A stretch of DNA of 64,000 nt from positions 2,378,439-2,442,438 of the forward strand of contig NZ_CP007595.1 of NCBI RefSeq assembly GCF_000785535.1, in the 5' to 3' direction. This document shows, one piece after another, positions 1-9,419 of this stretch (the stretch's first letter is position 1; each line of letters starts with the position of its first letter). Under the pieces are notes generated by a model that searched no databases, was not told the origin of the DNA, and was given only the letters and a program-made list of their open reading frames with translations. A program made the position numbers and the translations under genes. The DNA comes from Arthrobacter sp. PAMC 25486. Its GTDB lineage: Bacteria > Actinomycetota > Actinomycetes > Actinomycetales > Micrococcaceae.

Positions 1-234
1 CTCGAGCAAATGGACCGTGGCCCCTACGCCGGGCCCGTGGGGTGGCTTGACGGAGCGGGCAACGGGGAATGGGGCATTGCCCTGCGCGGAGCCGTCCTGG
101 AGGATGCGCACCACGTTCGCCTCTACGCCGGCGCGGGCATTGTGGAGGCTTCCGATCCGGAGGCTGAACTTGCTGAGACGTGGGCCAAGTTCCGGCCCAT
201 GCTGCAGGCATTGCACCTGCCCAACCACCCCTAG
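1..234 (+). CDS. menF: Isochorismate synthase, C-terminal fragment (cut by window edge)
   Basis: This is the last 77 codons of a chorismate-binding enzyme that converts chorismate to isochorismate, the entry step of menaquinone synthesis. The reading frame is open from base 1. It shows the family's C-terminal signature: RGPYAGPVGW, then a stretch around GIALRGA, then LYAGAGIV and SDPEAELAET, which close the MenF/EntC/TrpE fold. The catalytic N-terminal part lies outside the window. An entC-type siderophore enzyme would look alike here. The menaquinone assignment rests on menD and menC lying 3 kb away. Confidence 0.85.
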   Translation, partial: LEQMDRGPYAGPVGWLDGAGNGEWGIALRGAVLEDAHHVRLYAGAGIVEASDPEAELAETWAKFRPMLQALHLPNHP

Positions 235-329
235 CACCCCCTGCCCTGTCCGGAGTTTCAGACACCGAGCATCCGTGGGCCCTTGCGGAGCAGCGTCTCA
301 AGTTGTTCAATAGTGAAACCTTGTTCACC

Positions 330-343
330 GTGATGCAAATCAC
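330..343. promoter_or_regulatory. Palindrome GTGAT-N4-ATCAC upstream of the amino acid importer
   Basis: A perfect 5-bp inverted repeat with a 4-base spacer lies 58 bases upstream of the binding-protein gene, inside the only AT-richer stretch of the 167-base gap after menF. It has the size of a one-dimer GntR- or Lrp-type operator. Which regulator binds is unknown. An AAAGGG ribosome site follows at 390-395. Confidence 0.4.
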
Positions 344-401
344 CGAGGGTTACACTTGATTTCAAATGCTGGCTCCTTAGGGACTACACAAAGGGTAAAC
401 A

Positions 402-1322
402 ATGCACATCTCATCCAAGCTGGGCCTGCGATTCGCAGCCGTCCTTGCAGTTGCAGCCTTGGCACTGACGGGCTGCAACAACGCTGACGAGGGCCCCACC
501 ACCGGTAGCGGCTCATCCACCTTCGATCCCTCCACGGTGGCCAAGGACGATGCCTTGATCGCACTCCTGCCTGCTGCGTTGAAAGACAAGGCAACCCTCA
601 ACGTTGGCGCCGACACCTCCTATGAACCCGCTGAATTCCTGGCCACCGACGGGCAGACCCCCATCGGCTACGACGTTGACCTTGCCCACGCCATCGGCGC
701 CGTGTTGGGCAAGGATGTCAAGGTCCACACCTCAGAGTTCTCCACGATTCTGCCGAGCCTTGGCTCCAAGTACGATCTGGGCATCTCCTCCTTCACCATC
801 AACCCCGAGCGTTCCAAGGCTGTGAACTTTGTCAGCTACTTCAACGCTGGCGTGCTGTGGGCCGTGCAGAAGGGCAACCCCAAGAACATCAGCCTGGATG
901 ACATCTGCGGCAAGAAGATCGGTGTCCAGACAGGCACCGTAGAGGAAGATCCCGATGTGAAGGACCGTTCCGCGAAGTGTGTGGCGGACGGCAAGCCGGC
1001 CATTGACGTGATCTCCTTGAAGAACCAGACGGATGTCACCACACGTCTGGTCAGCGGCAGCATCGATGCCATGAGTGCCGACTCCCCCATCATCAAGAAT
1101 GCCCTGCAGAAGACCGGCGATTCCCTTGAAACGTTGGGCGACGTGTACGACTCCGCGGAGCAGGGCATCGCCATCGCCAAGGATGACACCGCGTTTGCAG
1201 AAGTTATTGAAAAGGTCATGAACAAGCTCATGGCAGATGGCGTTTACACCCAGATCTTGAAGGACTGGAACAACGATGAAGGCGCCATCACCAAGGCTGT
1301 ACTGAACCCGACGGCGGGCTAA
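402..1322 (+). CDS. Polar amino acid ABC transporter, substrate-binding lipoprotein
   Basis: This 306-residue extracellular receptor captures an amino acid and delivers it to the permease encoded next. Residues 1-24 form a lipoprotein signal peptide ending in the lipobox LTGC, with Cys25 as the acylation site. The rest is an SBP_bac_3 domain: near residue 85 it has the family pattern GYDVDLAHAIG, and further on GVQTGT, which lines the ligand cleft. The ATG is preceded by AAAGGG at a good distance. The permease and ATPase follow at 3-base spacing and 1-base overlap, so the three genes form one operon. The substrate cannot be read from sequence. Glutamate, glutamine or cystine are typical for the family. 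Confidence 0.93.
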   Translation: MHISSKLGLRFAAVLAVAALALTGCNNADEGPTTGSGSSTFDPSTVAKDDALIALLPAALKDKATLNVGADTSYEPAEFLATDGQTPIGYDVDLAHAIGAVLGKDVKVHTSEFSTILPSLGSKYDLGISSFTINPERSKAVNFVSYFNAGVLWAVQKGNPKNISLDDICGKKIGVQTGTVEEDPDVKDRSAKCVADGKPAIDVISLKNQTDVTTRLVSGSIDAMSADSPIIKNALQKTGDSLETLGDVYDSAEQGIAIAKDDTAFAEVIEKVMNKLMADGVYTQILKDWNNDEGAITKAVLNPTAG

Positions 1323-1325
1323 GCC

Positions 1326-2297
1326 TTGAGCCGCCCATCCCTGCGCAGGGCCGCACCGGACCGGCATGACGGGGTGGAACTGATCAAGGCAGTTCCAGTC
1401 CGTCATCCCGGCCGGTGGGTCGGTGCCGCATTCATTTTGCTCTTTGTGGCATTGGCCGTTCAAAGCCTGATCACCAACAAGAATTTCCGCTGGGAAACGG
1501 TTGGCAAGTATCTCTTTGATGTTCTGGTGTTGCAAAGCATTGGCTGGACGTTGCTGTTGACAGTCAGCTCGATGGTCATTGCCATTGTGCTGGCCATTAT
1601 TCTGGCCTTCATGCGCCAATCCGAGAACCCCTTGTTCCGGTGGGTTTCCTGGTTCTGGGTTTGGTTCTTCCGCGGCACCCCTGTCTACACCCAGCTGGTT
1701 TTTTGGGGCCTCGTGGCCGTGCTGTTCCCCAAGATCATCATTGGCGTGCCTTTTGGCCCCGAATGGTTTTCCCTCAACACCGAAACCGTCATCACCGCAC
1801 TGGTTGGCGCCATTGTTGGTTTGGGCCTGAACGAGTCCGCCTATCTGGCTGAGATCTTCAGGGCCGGCTTGAAGTCTGTTGACAACGGGCAGATGGAAGC
1901 CGCCGAGGCCCTTGGCATGCGCCGGTCAAAGATCATGTGGCGCATCATCCTGCCCCAGGCCATGCGCGTCATCGTCCCACCCACAGGCAATGAAACCATC
2001 GGCATGCTCAAGACCACCTCACTGGTTTTGGCCATCCCGTTCACCCTGGACCTGACATTCGTCACGAACACGATCGCCAACCGCACCTACCTGCCCATCC
2101 CGCTGCTCATTGTGGCCGCCATCTGGTACCTGGTCATCACCTCGGTGCTGATGGTGGGACAGCACTACATTGAGAAGCACTTCGGCAAGGGCGTGGACAA
2201 CGTCATGAAGGCACCGGTCAAGGCAACAGCCGCCGTAGCCGCAGCACACGCCCTGCCACCCACCCAGAACGACGGCACCACCGAAGGCGGCCACTGA
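1326..2297 (+). CDS. Polar amino acid ABC transporter, permease
   Basis: Inner-membrane subunit of 323 residues of the HisM/GlnP type. About six hydrophobic segments are visible, the first near residues 31-50. The EAA loop that docks on the ATPase reads [20 protein letters not shown], followed by the usual PPTGNE. A TTG start 3 bases after the preceding stop gives the best operon spacing, although no strong ribosome site is present, so translation may be coupled. The hydrophilic N-terminus and the Ala-rich C-terminal tail of about 30 residues are longer than usual. A single permease gene implies a homodimeric channel. Confidence 0.92.
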   Translation: MSRPSLRRAAPDRHDGVELIKAVPVRHPGRWVGAAFILLFVALAVQSLITNKNFRWETVGKYLFDVLVLQSIGWTLLLTVSSMVIAIVLAIILAFMRQSENPLFRWVSWFWVWFFRGTPVYTQLVFWGLVAVLFPKIIIGVPFGPEWFSLNTETVITALVGAIVGLGLNESAYLAEIFRAGLKSVDNGQMEAAEALGMRRSKIMWRIILPQAMRVIVPPTGNETIGMLKTTSLVLAIPFTLDLTFVTNTIANRTYLPIPLLIVAAIWYLVITSVLMVGQHYIEKHFGKGVDNVMKAPVKATAAVAAAHALPPTQNDGTTEGGH

Positions 2298-3100
2298 TGA
2301 CTGACACCGCGGCAACAGCCATGCCCCTGCAGGCCGGTATGAAACCACTCGTGGACATCCAGGGCGTGCACAAGTTCTTCGGCGACCACCACGTGCTCCG
2401 CGGCATCGACATGACCGTCAACCCGGGCGAGGTCTCCGTGATCATCGGCCCGTCAGGTTCCGGGAAATCCACCCTGCTGCGCTGCATCAACCTCCTGGAA
2501 TCCATCAGCGCCGGACGGATCTCCGTCCACAACGACCTGATCGGATTCCGGGAGGTCAACGGGAAGCTCCATGATCTGAGCACCAAGGCCATCGCCGCCC
2601 AGCGCCGGGAAATCGGCATGGTCTTTCAGCGCTTCAACTTGTTCCCGCACAAGACCGCGCTGCAAAACGTGATCGAGGCACCCACCCAGGTCAAACGCCA
2701 ATCCAAGACGGCCGCCCGGCTGAAGGCACTGGAGCTGTTGGAGATGGTGGGGCTGTCGGACCGCGCCAACTTCTACCCGGCCCAACTTTCCGGCGGCCAG
2801 CAGCAGCGTGTTGCCATCGCCCGGGCCCTGGCCATGGAACCGGAGTTGATGCTCTTTGACGAGCCCACCTCAGCCCTCGACCCCGAACTCGTCGGCGACG
2901 TCCTGGAAGTCATGAAGAACCTCGCCAAGTCGGGCATGACCATGATCGTGGTAACCCACGAGATCGGGTTTGCCCGCGAGGTTGGGGACACCCTGACGTT
3001 CATGGACGCCGGCATGGTCGTGGAGAGCGGGAACCCGCGTGACATCATCGCCAACCCGCAACACGAACGCACCAAGGAGTTCCTCAGCCGCGTCCTCTAA
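2297..3100 (+). CDS. Polar amino acid ABC transporter, ATP-binding subunit (GlnQ-like)
   Basis: This 267-residue cytoplasmic ATPase energises the importer. It carries every ABC motif in order: Walker [11 protein letters not shown]-loop [10 protein letters not shown], signature LSGGQQQR, Walker [13 protein letters not shown] and the switch histidine in VTHEIGFA. Between Walker A and the Q-loop it has the extra loop common in PAAT ATPases. The ATG overlaps the permease stop by one base, showing translational coupling. The gene ends 12 bases before a long palindrome that separates it from convergent menD. Confidence 0.94.
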   Translation: MTDTAATAMPLQAGMKPLVDIQGVHKFFGDHHVLRGIDMTVNPGEVSVIIGPSGSGKSTLLRCINLLESISAGRISVHNDLIGFREVNGKLHDLSTKAIAAQRREIGMVFQRFNLFPHKTALQNVIEAPTQVKRQSKTAARLKALELLEMVGLSDRANFYPAQLSGGQQQRVAIARALAMEPELMLFDEPTSALDPELVGDVLEVMKNLAKSGMTMIVVTHEIGFAREVGDTLTFMDAGMVVESGNPRDIIANPQHERTKEFLSRVL

Positions 3101-3112
3101 CTCCTCACAAGT

Positions 3113-3174
3113 AACCCGCAGAAAACGGCGACAATCCGCGTGAAAACGCGTATTGTCGCTGTTTTCTGCGGGTT
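3113..3174. repeat. Near-perfect 62-bp palindrome between convergent genes (family A, copy 1)
   Basis: The left arm 3113-3135 (starts AACCCGCAGAAAACGGCGA) pairs with the right arm 3152-3174 at 22 of 23 positions. A small CGCG/CGCG stem lies inside the loop. The right arm reaches into the stop codon of menD (3173-3175, complement). The transcript of either strand would fold into a very stable hairpin, so it can act as a bidirectional terminator, although no U-tract follows. A diverged second copy lies at 61111-61170. Confidence 0.85.
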
Positions 3175-5005
3175 AGTTGGTTAAGGCGGCGGCGATGCGG
3201 GCGTGCAGCTCACGCAGGCCCCCGCGGCCCGCAGCGGCAACCTCCACAATGCCGGGCCCCTGCACGGGCGCGGCAAGCGCGGCGGCGAGCTCCGCCGTCG
3301 TGGTTGCCAGGGTGTGGCTCCACCCAAAGGCCACGGCCAGCGCCCCGATATTGGCGGTGTGCGGCGTGCCAAAGAAGCGTTCGACGGCGGCACCATAGTT
3401 GGGTGCCTCGGCCAGCCTGCCGTGCTCCAAGACTGAGAAAATGCCGCCGCCGCCGTCGTTCAGGACAATGGCCTGCAGCCTGGGCTGCTGCTCGGTGGGT
3501 CCGATGTTGAGGGCGCCGGAATCGTGCAGGAACGTCACATCGCCCAGTAGCACCCGGGTGGTGCGGCCGGTGGCCAGTGCCAGGCCGGTTGCCGTGGCGA
3601 TCGTGCCGTCGATCCCGGCCAGGCCGCGGTTTGCGTGCACCGTGAGGTGGTTCCCAACGGTGCGGATCCCCGGCGTGGGGCGCCCGGCCAGGTCTGCGTC
3701 GCGGACGGGGTTGGAGGAGCCCAGCATGAGGATGCTGCCGGGATCCTGCTGGGCCGTCGCCCACACCGCACGGGCCGTGCTCGGGCCGTTCAATTGCCCG
3801 TCGAGGACGTCATCCAGCGCGGTTTCGGCCTGGTTCGCGGCCTGTTGCCAGGCCTGGAGCCAGCCGTCGGGGCCGCGGCCGGCAAAGCCGACGAGCTGGT
3901 CCCACTGCGTCAGGACCAGTTCGGTGCGGCGCCCCGCCTCAAACCACGGCACGGGCTGGGGCAGGAACAGCGCCCGCTCAAGATCGTTCCGGCCCAGCAG
4001 TTGGCTGATCTGGCGGGACAAGGTGGGGCGTCCGAAGAGGACCACACGCTGGATGGGGGCGGCACTGTCCGGCCCGAACTGCTCCAACAGCAGCCGATAG
4101 GGGCCAATCGCGTTGGGTCCAAAACGAGCGTTGGAGGACGGCTCGGCCAACAGTGGCAGGTCCAGCATCCGGGCAAAGTATTCAGCCTCCGGACCAGCCC
4201 CGTGCCCGGCGACCACCACGGTCCTGTGGCTGGTGGTGGGATGTGAGTCCGTCGGGAAGTCCCCCGCCGGCCGGGTGGCACCGTTCGTGGCCGCGGCAGG
4301 CTCAACCGGCCCGGCCAGCACAGCCCCGTCCCCTTCCTCGGGACTCGCACCGGTGGCGCTGCCCGCGGTGGAGGTGCCGCCGTCGTCCATCAACAGGGCA
4401 TCAGCCAACGCCGCATCAGGGGCGTCAACGACGGGCAGCAGCCGCTCCCATTCGGAGCCGTCCAGTGCGGGGGTCAGGGGGTCGCGGAAGGCCAGGTTGA
4501 CCTGGACAGGGCCCGCCGGGATGCCTTCGAGCCGGCCCTGGGCTGCCGTCAGGGCGGTATTGACGGCACTGGTGGGGTCGCTGCCGGCCGCAACGTCGGT
4601 GGCAAAGCGCACGTGCTCGCCAAAGAGGTCCAGCTGGATGGTGGTCTGGTTCGCCCCCGTGCCGCGGAGCTCCTCGGGGCGGTCGGCGGAGAGGACCACG
4701 AGCGGCACGGCCGCATGGTTGGCCTCCATGACAGCGGGGAGCAGGTTGCCCACGGCTGTGCCGGACGTGGTCACCACGGCCACGGGCCCGTTGGCACCGA
4801 GAGCGAGCCCCAGCGCAGTAAATCCGGCCACGCGCTCGTCGATGCGCACGTGTGTGGTGAGGCGGCCGTCGGCTTCCGCCTCGGCCAGGGCGTACACGAG
4901 CGGGGCGCTGCGGGACCCGGGCGCCACCACAACGTGGCGCACTCCGGCGCGTTCCAGCGCATCAACAACATAGCGGGCGGCATCCATCGAGCTAAGTAAA
5001 GTCAC
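3173..5005 (-). CDS. menD: SEPHCHC synthase (menaquinone pathway)
   Basis: A thiamine-diphosphate enzyme of 610 residues that joins isochorismate and 2-oxoglutarate. N-terminal motifs are VVVAPGSRSAPL, the glutamate in IDERVAGF, and SADRPEELRGTGANQT. The ThDP/Mg site at the C-terminus is GDVTFLHD followed by NDGGGGIF. The GTG at 5005 is chosen because MenD homology begins almost at once (MDAARYVVDAL). An upstream in-frame ATG at 5113 would overlap menC and add an Arg/Pro-rich tail without homology. Residues about 205-262 form an unusual Gly/Ala/Ser/Thr-rich insert. The gene lies just downstream of menC on the same strand. Confidence 0.92.
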   Translation of the reverse strand: MTLLSSMDAARYVVDALERAGVRHVVVAPGSRSAPLVYALAEAEADGRLTTHVRIDERVAGFTALGLALGANGPVAVVTTSGTAVGNLLPAVMEANHAAVPLVVLSADRPEELRGTGANQTTIQLDLFGEHVRFATDVAAGSDPTSAVNTALTAAQGRLEGIPAGPVQVNLAFRDPLTPALDGSEWERLLPVVDAPDAALADALLMDDGGTSTAGSATGASPEEGDGAVLAGPVEPAAATNGATRPAGDFPTDSHPTTSHRTVVVAGHGAGPEAEYFARMLDLPLLAEPSSNARFGPNAIGPYRLLLEQFGPDSAAPIQRVVLFGRPTLSRQISQLLGRNDLERALFLPQPVPWFEAGRRTELVLTQWDQLVGFAGRGPDGWLQAWQQAANQAETALDDVLDGQLNGPSTARAVWATAQQDPGSILMLGSSNPVRDADLAGRPTPGIRTVGNHLTVHANRGLAGIDGTIATATGLALATGRTTRVLLGDVTFLHDSGALNIGPTEQQPRLQAIVLNDGGGGIFSVLEHGRLAEAPNYGAAVERFFGTPHTANIGALAVAFGWSHTLATTTAELAAALAAPVQGPGIVEVAAAGRGGLRELHARIAAALTN

Positions 5006-5073
5006 GCCATCCACTCTAGCCACCCCCGGGCGCGGCCCGGCTGCCTGGCGAAGTTGCCGACGGAAAGGCGTGG

Positions 5074-6048
5074 CTACAGCAGGGCGTGGCAGCGGCGCAG
5101 GCGGTCGAGCCACCAGTCACTCCGTTGCGCCGGGACGGCGAAATGGGCCAGCAGGTCGGGGTCCGCCACAATGTCGCGCACCGCCATGCCGCCCGCCGAC
5201 GCCACGAGGCTGGGACTGGCAACGTCCCCGCCCATCAAGGCGACGGTGCCCAGCCCACACGCGTACCGCAATTGGGGAAGCGCGGCCGCGAGCGCCAGCC
5301 CGGTACGGATCCCCACGGAGGAATCCAGGGCCGAACTGACCACTGCGGGCAGCCCGGCCTCGGCGACGATCTCCAGCGCCCGGCGCACCCCACCCAGCGG
5401 AGCAGCCTTGACCACGAGCAGGTCGGCCGCCCCGGCACGGGCAACGGCCAGCGGGTCGGTGGCCTTGCGCACGCTTTCGTCGGCGGCTATGAGGACGGAG
5501 CCACGCAGGGCGCTGCGCACGGCAGCCATGTCCTCGATCGTGGCGACTGGCTGCTCGGCGTACTCCAACCCAAAAACGGACAGCATGCGCAGCGCCGAGA
5601 CGGCCTGCCCCACGTCCCAGCCGCCGTTGGCGTCGACACGGATCTTGGCATCGGGCAGCAGGTGCCGCACGGCCCCCACCCGGGCAGCATCGTCCCGCAG
5701 GGACTGCCCGGCCTCGGCAACCTTGATCTTCACGGTGTGCACACCGTCAAAGGCACCCAGCACGGCGGGCACCAGGTCCGCCGAAACTGCCGGAACAGTG
5801 GCGTTGACGGGCACCCAGTGGCGGGCCGCTTCGGGATACCCAAGCCAGCCAGCCTCCACAGCCGAGGCCAGCCAGCGGGAGGATTCCTCGTCGTCGTACT
5901 CCAGGAAGGGGCCAAACTCGGACCAGCCGGCGGGCCCGTCAAACAGCATGACTTCGCGGGCCATCACCCCCCGGAATTTCACCAGCATGGGCAGTGAGAC
6001 GACGTGGGCGGCGGCAAGGAGGTCCTCGATCGGCGGTGGTGAAAACAT
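5074..6048 (-). CDS. menC: o-Succinylbenzoate synthase
   Basis: An enolase-superfamily enzyme of 324 residues that dehydrates SHCHC to o-succinylbenzoate, the step after MenD. The acid-base lysine motif is VKIKVAEAG. The metal ligands appear in RVDANGGWD, EQPV and AADES, and the second lysine is in VVKAAPLGG. The ATG at 6048 is preferred because homology starts directly at PPIEDLLAAA. A longer start at 6126 would run into the divergent PAP2 gene. menD follows after a 68-base gap, so the two are probably co-transcribed. Confidence 0.9.
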   Translation of the reverse strand: MFSPPPIEDLLAAAHVVSLPMLVKFRGVMAREVMLFDGPAGWSEFGPFLEYDDEESSRWLASAVEAGWLGYPEAARHWVPVNATVPAVSADLVPAVLGAFDGVHTVKIKVAEAGQSLRDDAARVGAVRHLLPDAKIRVDANGGWDVGQAVSALRMLSVFGLEYAEQPVATIEDMAAVRSALRGSVLIAADESVRKATDPLAVARAGAADLLVVKAAPLGGVRRALEIVAEAGLPAVVSSALDSSVGIRTGLALAAALPQLRYACGLGTVALMGGDVASPSLVASAGGMAVRDIVADPDLLAHFAVPAQRSDWWLDRLRRCHALL

Positions 6049-6107
6049 GTCTTCACTGTAGTCCGTGCCTGAGCGCACTCCCATGAAACTGTGGGAACCT
6101 AGAGGCG

Positions 6108-7010
6108 ATGAATACGCATGCCGCACCCCACCGCTCAGGCCGTCCCGGCCATATTGCGGCGCGCGTTGCCGCTTGGCCCTTCCTGTTTGCAGCCATCATA
6201 AGTTTGGCCGGATTGCTGCTGAGCTACAGATTCTTCGTAAAAACCACCACCGGACAGTTCATGGACGAGTCAGCGCTCGTCGAGGCTGCCGTGGCCAGGC
6301 AGCGGATCGGGGTGCAGACGGCGCAGGCCCTGGACGTACTGCCGCTGACGTCAGTGGTGATTGCCGCGGTGGTGGTTTTGTTTGTGACCCTGGCGCGGCG
6401 GCGGTGGAAGGAGGCCGGTTTTGCGCTGCTGGCCATGGCTGCCGCGAACCTGTCGACGCAGCTGATCAAGGCCGGATTGCCCGACCGCCCCAACCTTGGC
6501 GTGAACACCCTGGCCCTGAATTCCCTGCCCTCAGGCCACAGCACTCTTGCTGCCAGTGCCGCGGCGGCTGTTTTCCTGGTGGTCTCGCCCCGGTGGCGTC
6601 CGGCTGCGGCGTTTGTGGGCGGTGGTTACGCGGTTGCTGCGGGGGTTTCCACGCTCATCAACCAGTGGCACCGCCCCTCGGATGTCCTGGCGGCGTTCTT
6701 CATCGTGGCATTTTGGACGGCCCTCGCCGCCCTGGTTGTCATGCGCACCGGGTCCAGCTGGAATGTGTGGCTGGGTTCCTCCATGCACTGGGCGTCCCGG
6801 CGTTGGTGGACGGCGCTGACCCTGTTGCTGGCGGTGCTGCCTGCCCTGCTGTTGGCGTACATGATGACGTCGGTCCCGATGCCCAACCTCGACAGCACCA
6901 TCAGCTATTTCCTGATGGGCGTGGGCCAGATAATGGTGGTTGGCTATGGCCTGACATGTGCCGGCACGCTGCTGTTGACGCTGGCCGTACGACGGCGTCA
7001 CCGACGTTAA
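6108..7010 (+). CDS. PAP2-family membrane phosphatase
   Basis: A 300-residue polytopic membrane protein with the type 2 phosphatidic acid phosphatase triad: KAGLPDRP (motif 1), LPSGHST (motif 2) and a third block STLINQWHRPSDV supplying the catalytic His and Asp. The arginine usually following the serine of motif 3 is a threonine here. Six or so hydrophobic segments surround these motifs. Likely substrates are lipid phosphates such as undecaprenyl pyrophosphate or phosphatidate, but specificity cannot be read. It is divergent from menC. Its stop codon shares the tetranucleotide TTAA with the stop of the convergent hydrolase. Confidence 0.85.
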   Translation: MNTHAAPHRSGRPGHIAARVAAWPFLFAAIISLAGLLLSYRFFVKTTTGQFMDESALVEAAVARQRIGVQTAQALDVLPLTSVVIAAVVVLFVTLARRRWKEAGFALLAMAAANLSTQLIKAGLPDRPNLGVNTLALNSLPSGHSTLAASAAAAVFLVVSPRWRPAAAFVGGGYAVAAGVSTLINQWHRPSDVLAAFFIVAFWTALAALVVMRTGSSWNVWLGSSMHWASRRWWTALTLLLAVLPALLLAYMMTSVPMPNLDSTISYFLMGVGQIMVVGYGLTCAGTLLLTLAVRRRHRR

Positions 7011-8140
7011 TCCCGTTGCCCGCCTGTGTTCGTGGCTGGTTCGAGCGCTTCCGCGACGGGTTCCCAAAAGTAGGAAAAATCTTCGTCGGGGCCGGCCATG
7101 AGGCGCTGGGTGAACAACACACCAATGAGATCCTTTTCCGGATCCACATAGGCGGTGGTGCCGGCACCGCCCGTCCAGCCGTAGCGGCCATGGCTGTCTA
7201 CCGAGACCTGCCAGCCCCACGAAACGCCCGGCCCCACCATTCCCGTCAGGCCCTCCTTCTGTTCATCGCTCAACTGGTCCTTGGTCATTTCGGCCCGCAA
7301 GTCGGAGGGCAGCAGGGTGTCGTCGGCGAGTGCCGCAAGGAAGGCCAAATAGTCGGGGACGGTGGAAACCAGTCCCCCGCCGAGCGTCTCGAAGGGCGGT
7401 GGCGCCGAGAACAAGCCGCCGGGTTCGTCGAAAACGGCAAGTCCCGCCGTCGTAGGTTCATAGGCGGTGGGAAGCTCGCCGGGGTCCCCGGAGAATCCCG
7501 TGGAGGCCAGGCCGAGGGGGCCGGTGATGCGTTCGCGCAGCAGCTCGCCCAGTGGTGCCTGGCCGGCCCGGGCCAGCAGGGCGGACAGGATCTCGCTGCC
7601 CACATGGTAGCTCCAGCGGGTGCCGGGCTGGTGTGCGAGCGGCAGGGCGCCGATGCGGGACATGTATTCATCGGCGGTCATGGGCAGCGGGCGGGGTCCG
7701 GGGAGCAGCCCCGCCGCGTCCATGGCCCGGGCCAGCGGCGTGTCCTCGAAGGTGATGCCCATGCCGTGGGTGAGTGTCAGCAACTGCCGCACGGTGATGT
7801 CGTGATCTGCCGAGACGGTGCTCTCCAGGGGCGCATCGGGGCTGGTGAGCACGCGGGGGTAGGCAAGTTCGGGGAGCCAAATATCGACCGGGTCATCAAG
7901 GGCCAGGGATCCGTCGGCAATCATGGAGACCGCCAACGCGCCGGCCAGCGGCTTTCCCAATGAGGAGACCCGGAACGGGGTGTCGGTGCGCATGAGGGCC
8001 TTTTGGCCCAGCGTTCGGACGCCGGTGGCAAAATATTCTGTGGCTCCGCGGTGCCTGATGCCCGCCACCATGCCGGGCGCCCAACCGGACGCCACTTTTT
8101 CTTCCAGGGCCCGCCAAACACCATCGAAGTCCGCGCTCAT
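7007..8140 (-). CDS. Beta-lactamase-family serine hydrolase (EstB/AmpC fold)
   Basis: A 377-residue cytoplasmic protein without signal peptide. The SxxK nucleophile motif is SLGK within FRVSSLGKPL, near residue 60. The second motif starts with Tyr in WSYHVGSE but lacks the Asn of the YxN seen in true class C beta-lactamases. The third is a GGAGTTAY block near the C-terminus. These features fit the esterase or D-aminopeptidase-like branch rather than a resistance enzyme, and the missing export signal agrees. It ends tail-to-tail with the PAP2 gene. Confidence 0.85.
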   Translation of the reverse strand: MSADFDGVWRALEEKVASGWAPGMVAGIRHRGATEYFATGVRTLGQKALMRTDTPFRVSSLGKPLAGALAVSMIADGSLALDDPVDIWLPELAYPRVLTSPDAPLESTVSADHDITVRQLLTLTHGMGITFEDTPLARAMDAAGLLPGPRPLPMTADEYMSRIGALPLAHQPGTRWSYHVGSEILSALLARAGQAPLGELLRERITGPLGLASTGFSGDPGELPTAYEPTTAGLAVFDEPGGLFSAPPPFETLGGGLVSTVPDYLAFLAALADDTLLPSDLRAEMTKDQLSDEQKEGLTGMVGPGVSWGWQVSVDSHGRYGWTGGAGTTAYVDPEKDLIGVLFTQRLMAGPDEDFSYFWEPVAEALEPATNTGGQRD

Positions 8141-8222
8141 GATCCCATGATTCCCGCCCCGTCCCGGGCGTCAAAGATTTTCTGGCCGGCTGCCTTGGCC
8201 TTCGGCTCTGGTGCGTTACGGG

Positions 8223-9419
8223 TCAGCGCTGAACAGGCTTGGTGCGCGGAATCCAGTAGCCAAGTGTGGCGGCCGCCGCCAGGCCAAGTGCGCCCGTTGC
8301 GGCAATGCCGAACGACAACGTCACCGCTGCGGTCAGGCCGGCAAGGATGGCCGGGCCGCTTGAGCCTCCCGTGTCGGCAAGGAACCGCCAGATCCCCAAG
8401 AATTCGGCCCGGCCGTTGCGTGGGGAGTAGTCGGCACCCAGGGTCATGACCAACCCCGAGCCGATGCCGTTGCCAAAGCCGACGAGCAGGGCCGCCAGCA
8501 GCAGCGTGACGGCGCCCGTGGTCAGCGGCATGAGCAGCAGGGCCACCCCCATGAGTGCCATGGACGGCACAGCCACCCAGGTGCGCCCCTTCCTGTCCAT
8601 GACCTTCCCGGCAGGGTAAAACACCAGCATGTCGATGGCGCCCGACAAGCCGTAGATGATGGAGGTAGCCGCCGGGCTCAGCCCCAGGTTGTCCGCCCAC
8701 AGGGGCACCACCACCTGCCGTGAGGACCTCACGGCACTGACAAGCAGCACGCCGATGCCCACCGTCAGGAACAGCTTCCGGTGCGTGGCAAGCAGTGCTG
8801 CGATGGTGGGCCGGGGTCCGACCGGTGCAGCGCCGTCGGCGCTGACCAGGTCCGGCAGCCACCAGGCCAGCACCCCTGCGGCCGTGACGGCTATGGCGGC
8901 AACCCAATAGGCGCCGCTCAATCCGACCAGGTGGATCACGAGGGCCCCGATGAAGGGCCCGGCAAACAAGCCGATCCTCCCCACACCGCCCAGCGTGGAC
9001 ATGGCCCGGGCCCGCATCAGTGGCGGCACGGCCTCGGTCAGATAGCTTTGGCGGGCCAGGTTAAACACGGCAGAGGCAGCTCCAATCAGGAACACCCCTG
9101 CCGCAAACATCCAGAGGTTGCCGGCAAAGACGCAACTGAGCATGGCCACCAGGCTCAGGACGGCGGCACCCACCATGCCGCGGCGTTCGCCATACTTGGC
9201 GGTGATGAGCGACGCCGGGATGTTGCTGACAAGTGAGCCGACGCCAATCAGTGCCACCACGAGCGCAGCCCCGGCCAGGGATGATCCCATGTCCCGTGCG
9301 CTGAGCGGGATGACGGGCAAAATGGCGCCTTCGCCAATGCCGAACAACAAGGATGGCCCAAACGCCGGCACGGCGATGGACCACAGGCTGAAGTCTCCGG
9401 ATTTCCCTGATTTGCTCAC
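8223..9419 (-). CDS. MFS transporter, 12 membrane segments
   Basis: A secondary transporter of about 398 residues. The loop between segments 2 and 3 has the MFS motif-A-like TAKYGERRG, and the matching loop in the second half reads MDRKGRTW. The N-terminal half has the drug-exporter-like FGIGEGAILPVI. The GTG at 9419 overlaps the stop of the metallo-hydrolase gene as GTGA, indicating coupling. A second GTG three codons upstream (9428) is also possible. The substrate is unknown. Co-transcription with a hydrolase suggests export of a related compound. Confidence 0.85.
   Translation of the reverse strand: MSKSGKSGDFSLWSIAVPAFGPSLLFGIGEGAILPVIPLSARDMGSSLAGAALVVALIGVGSLVSNIPASLITAKYGERRGMVGAAVLSLVAMLSCVFAGNLWMFAAGVFLIGAASAVFNLARQSYLTEAVPPLMRARAMSTLGGVGRIGLFAGPFIGALVIHLVGLSGAYWVAAIAVTAAGVLAWWLPDLVSADGAAPVGPRPTIAALLATHRKLFLTVGIGVLLVSAVRSSRQVVVPLWADNLGLSPAATSIIYGLSGAIDMLVFYPAGKVMDRKGRTWVAVPSMALMGVALLLMPLTTGAVTLLLAALLVGFGNGIGSGLVMTLGADYSPRNGRAEFLGIWRFLADTGGSSGPAILAGLTAAVTLSFGIAATGALGLAAAATLGYWIPRTKPVQR

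Noticed and set aside
6065..7963. A 632-codon plus-strand frame spanning menC, the PAP2 gene and the serine hydrolase
   Set aside because: It crosses three genes with clear motifs in other frames and has a biased composition typical of shadow frames.
7007..8140. The serine hydrolase as an antibiotic-resistance beta-lactamase
   Set aside because: No signal peptide, and the YxN motif of class C enzymes is not conserved. An esterase-like role is more likely.
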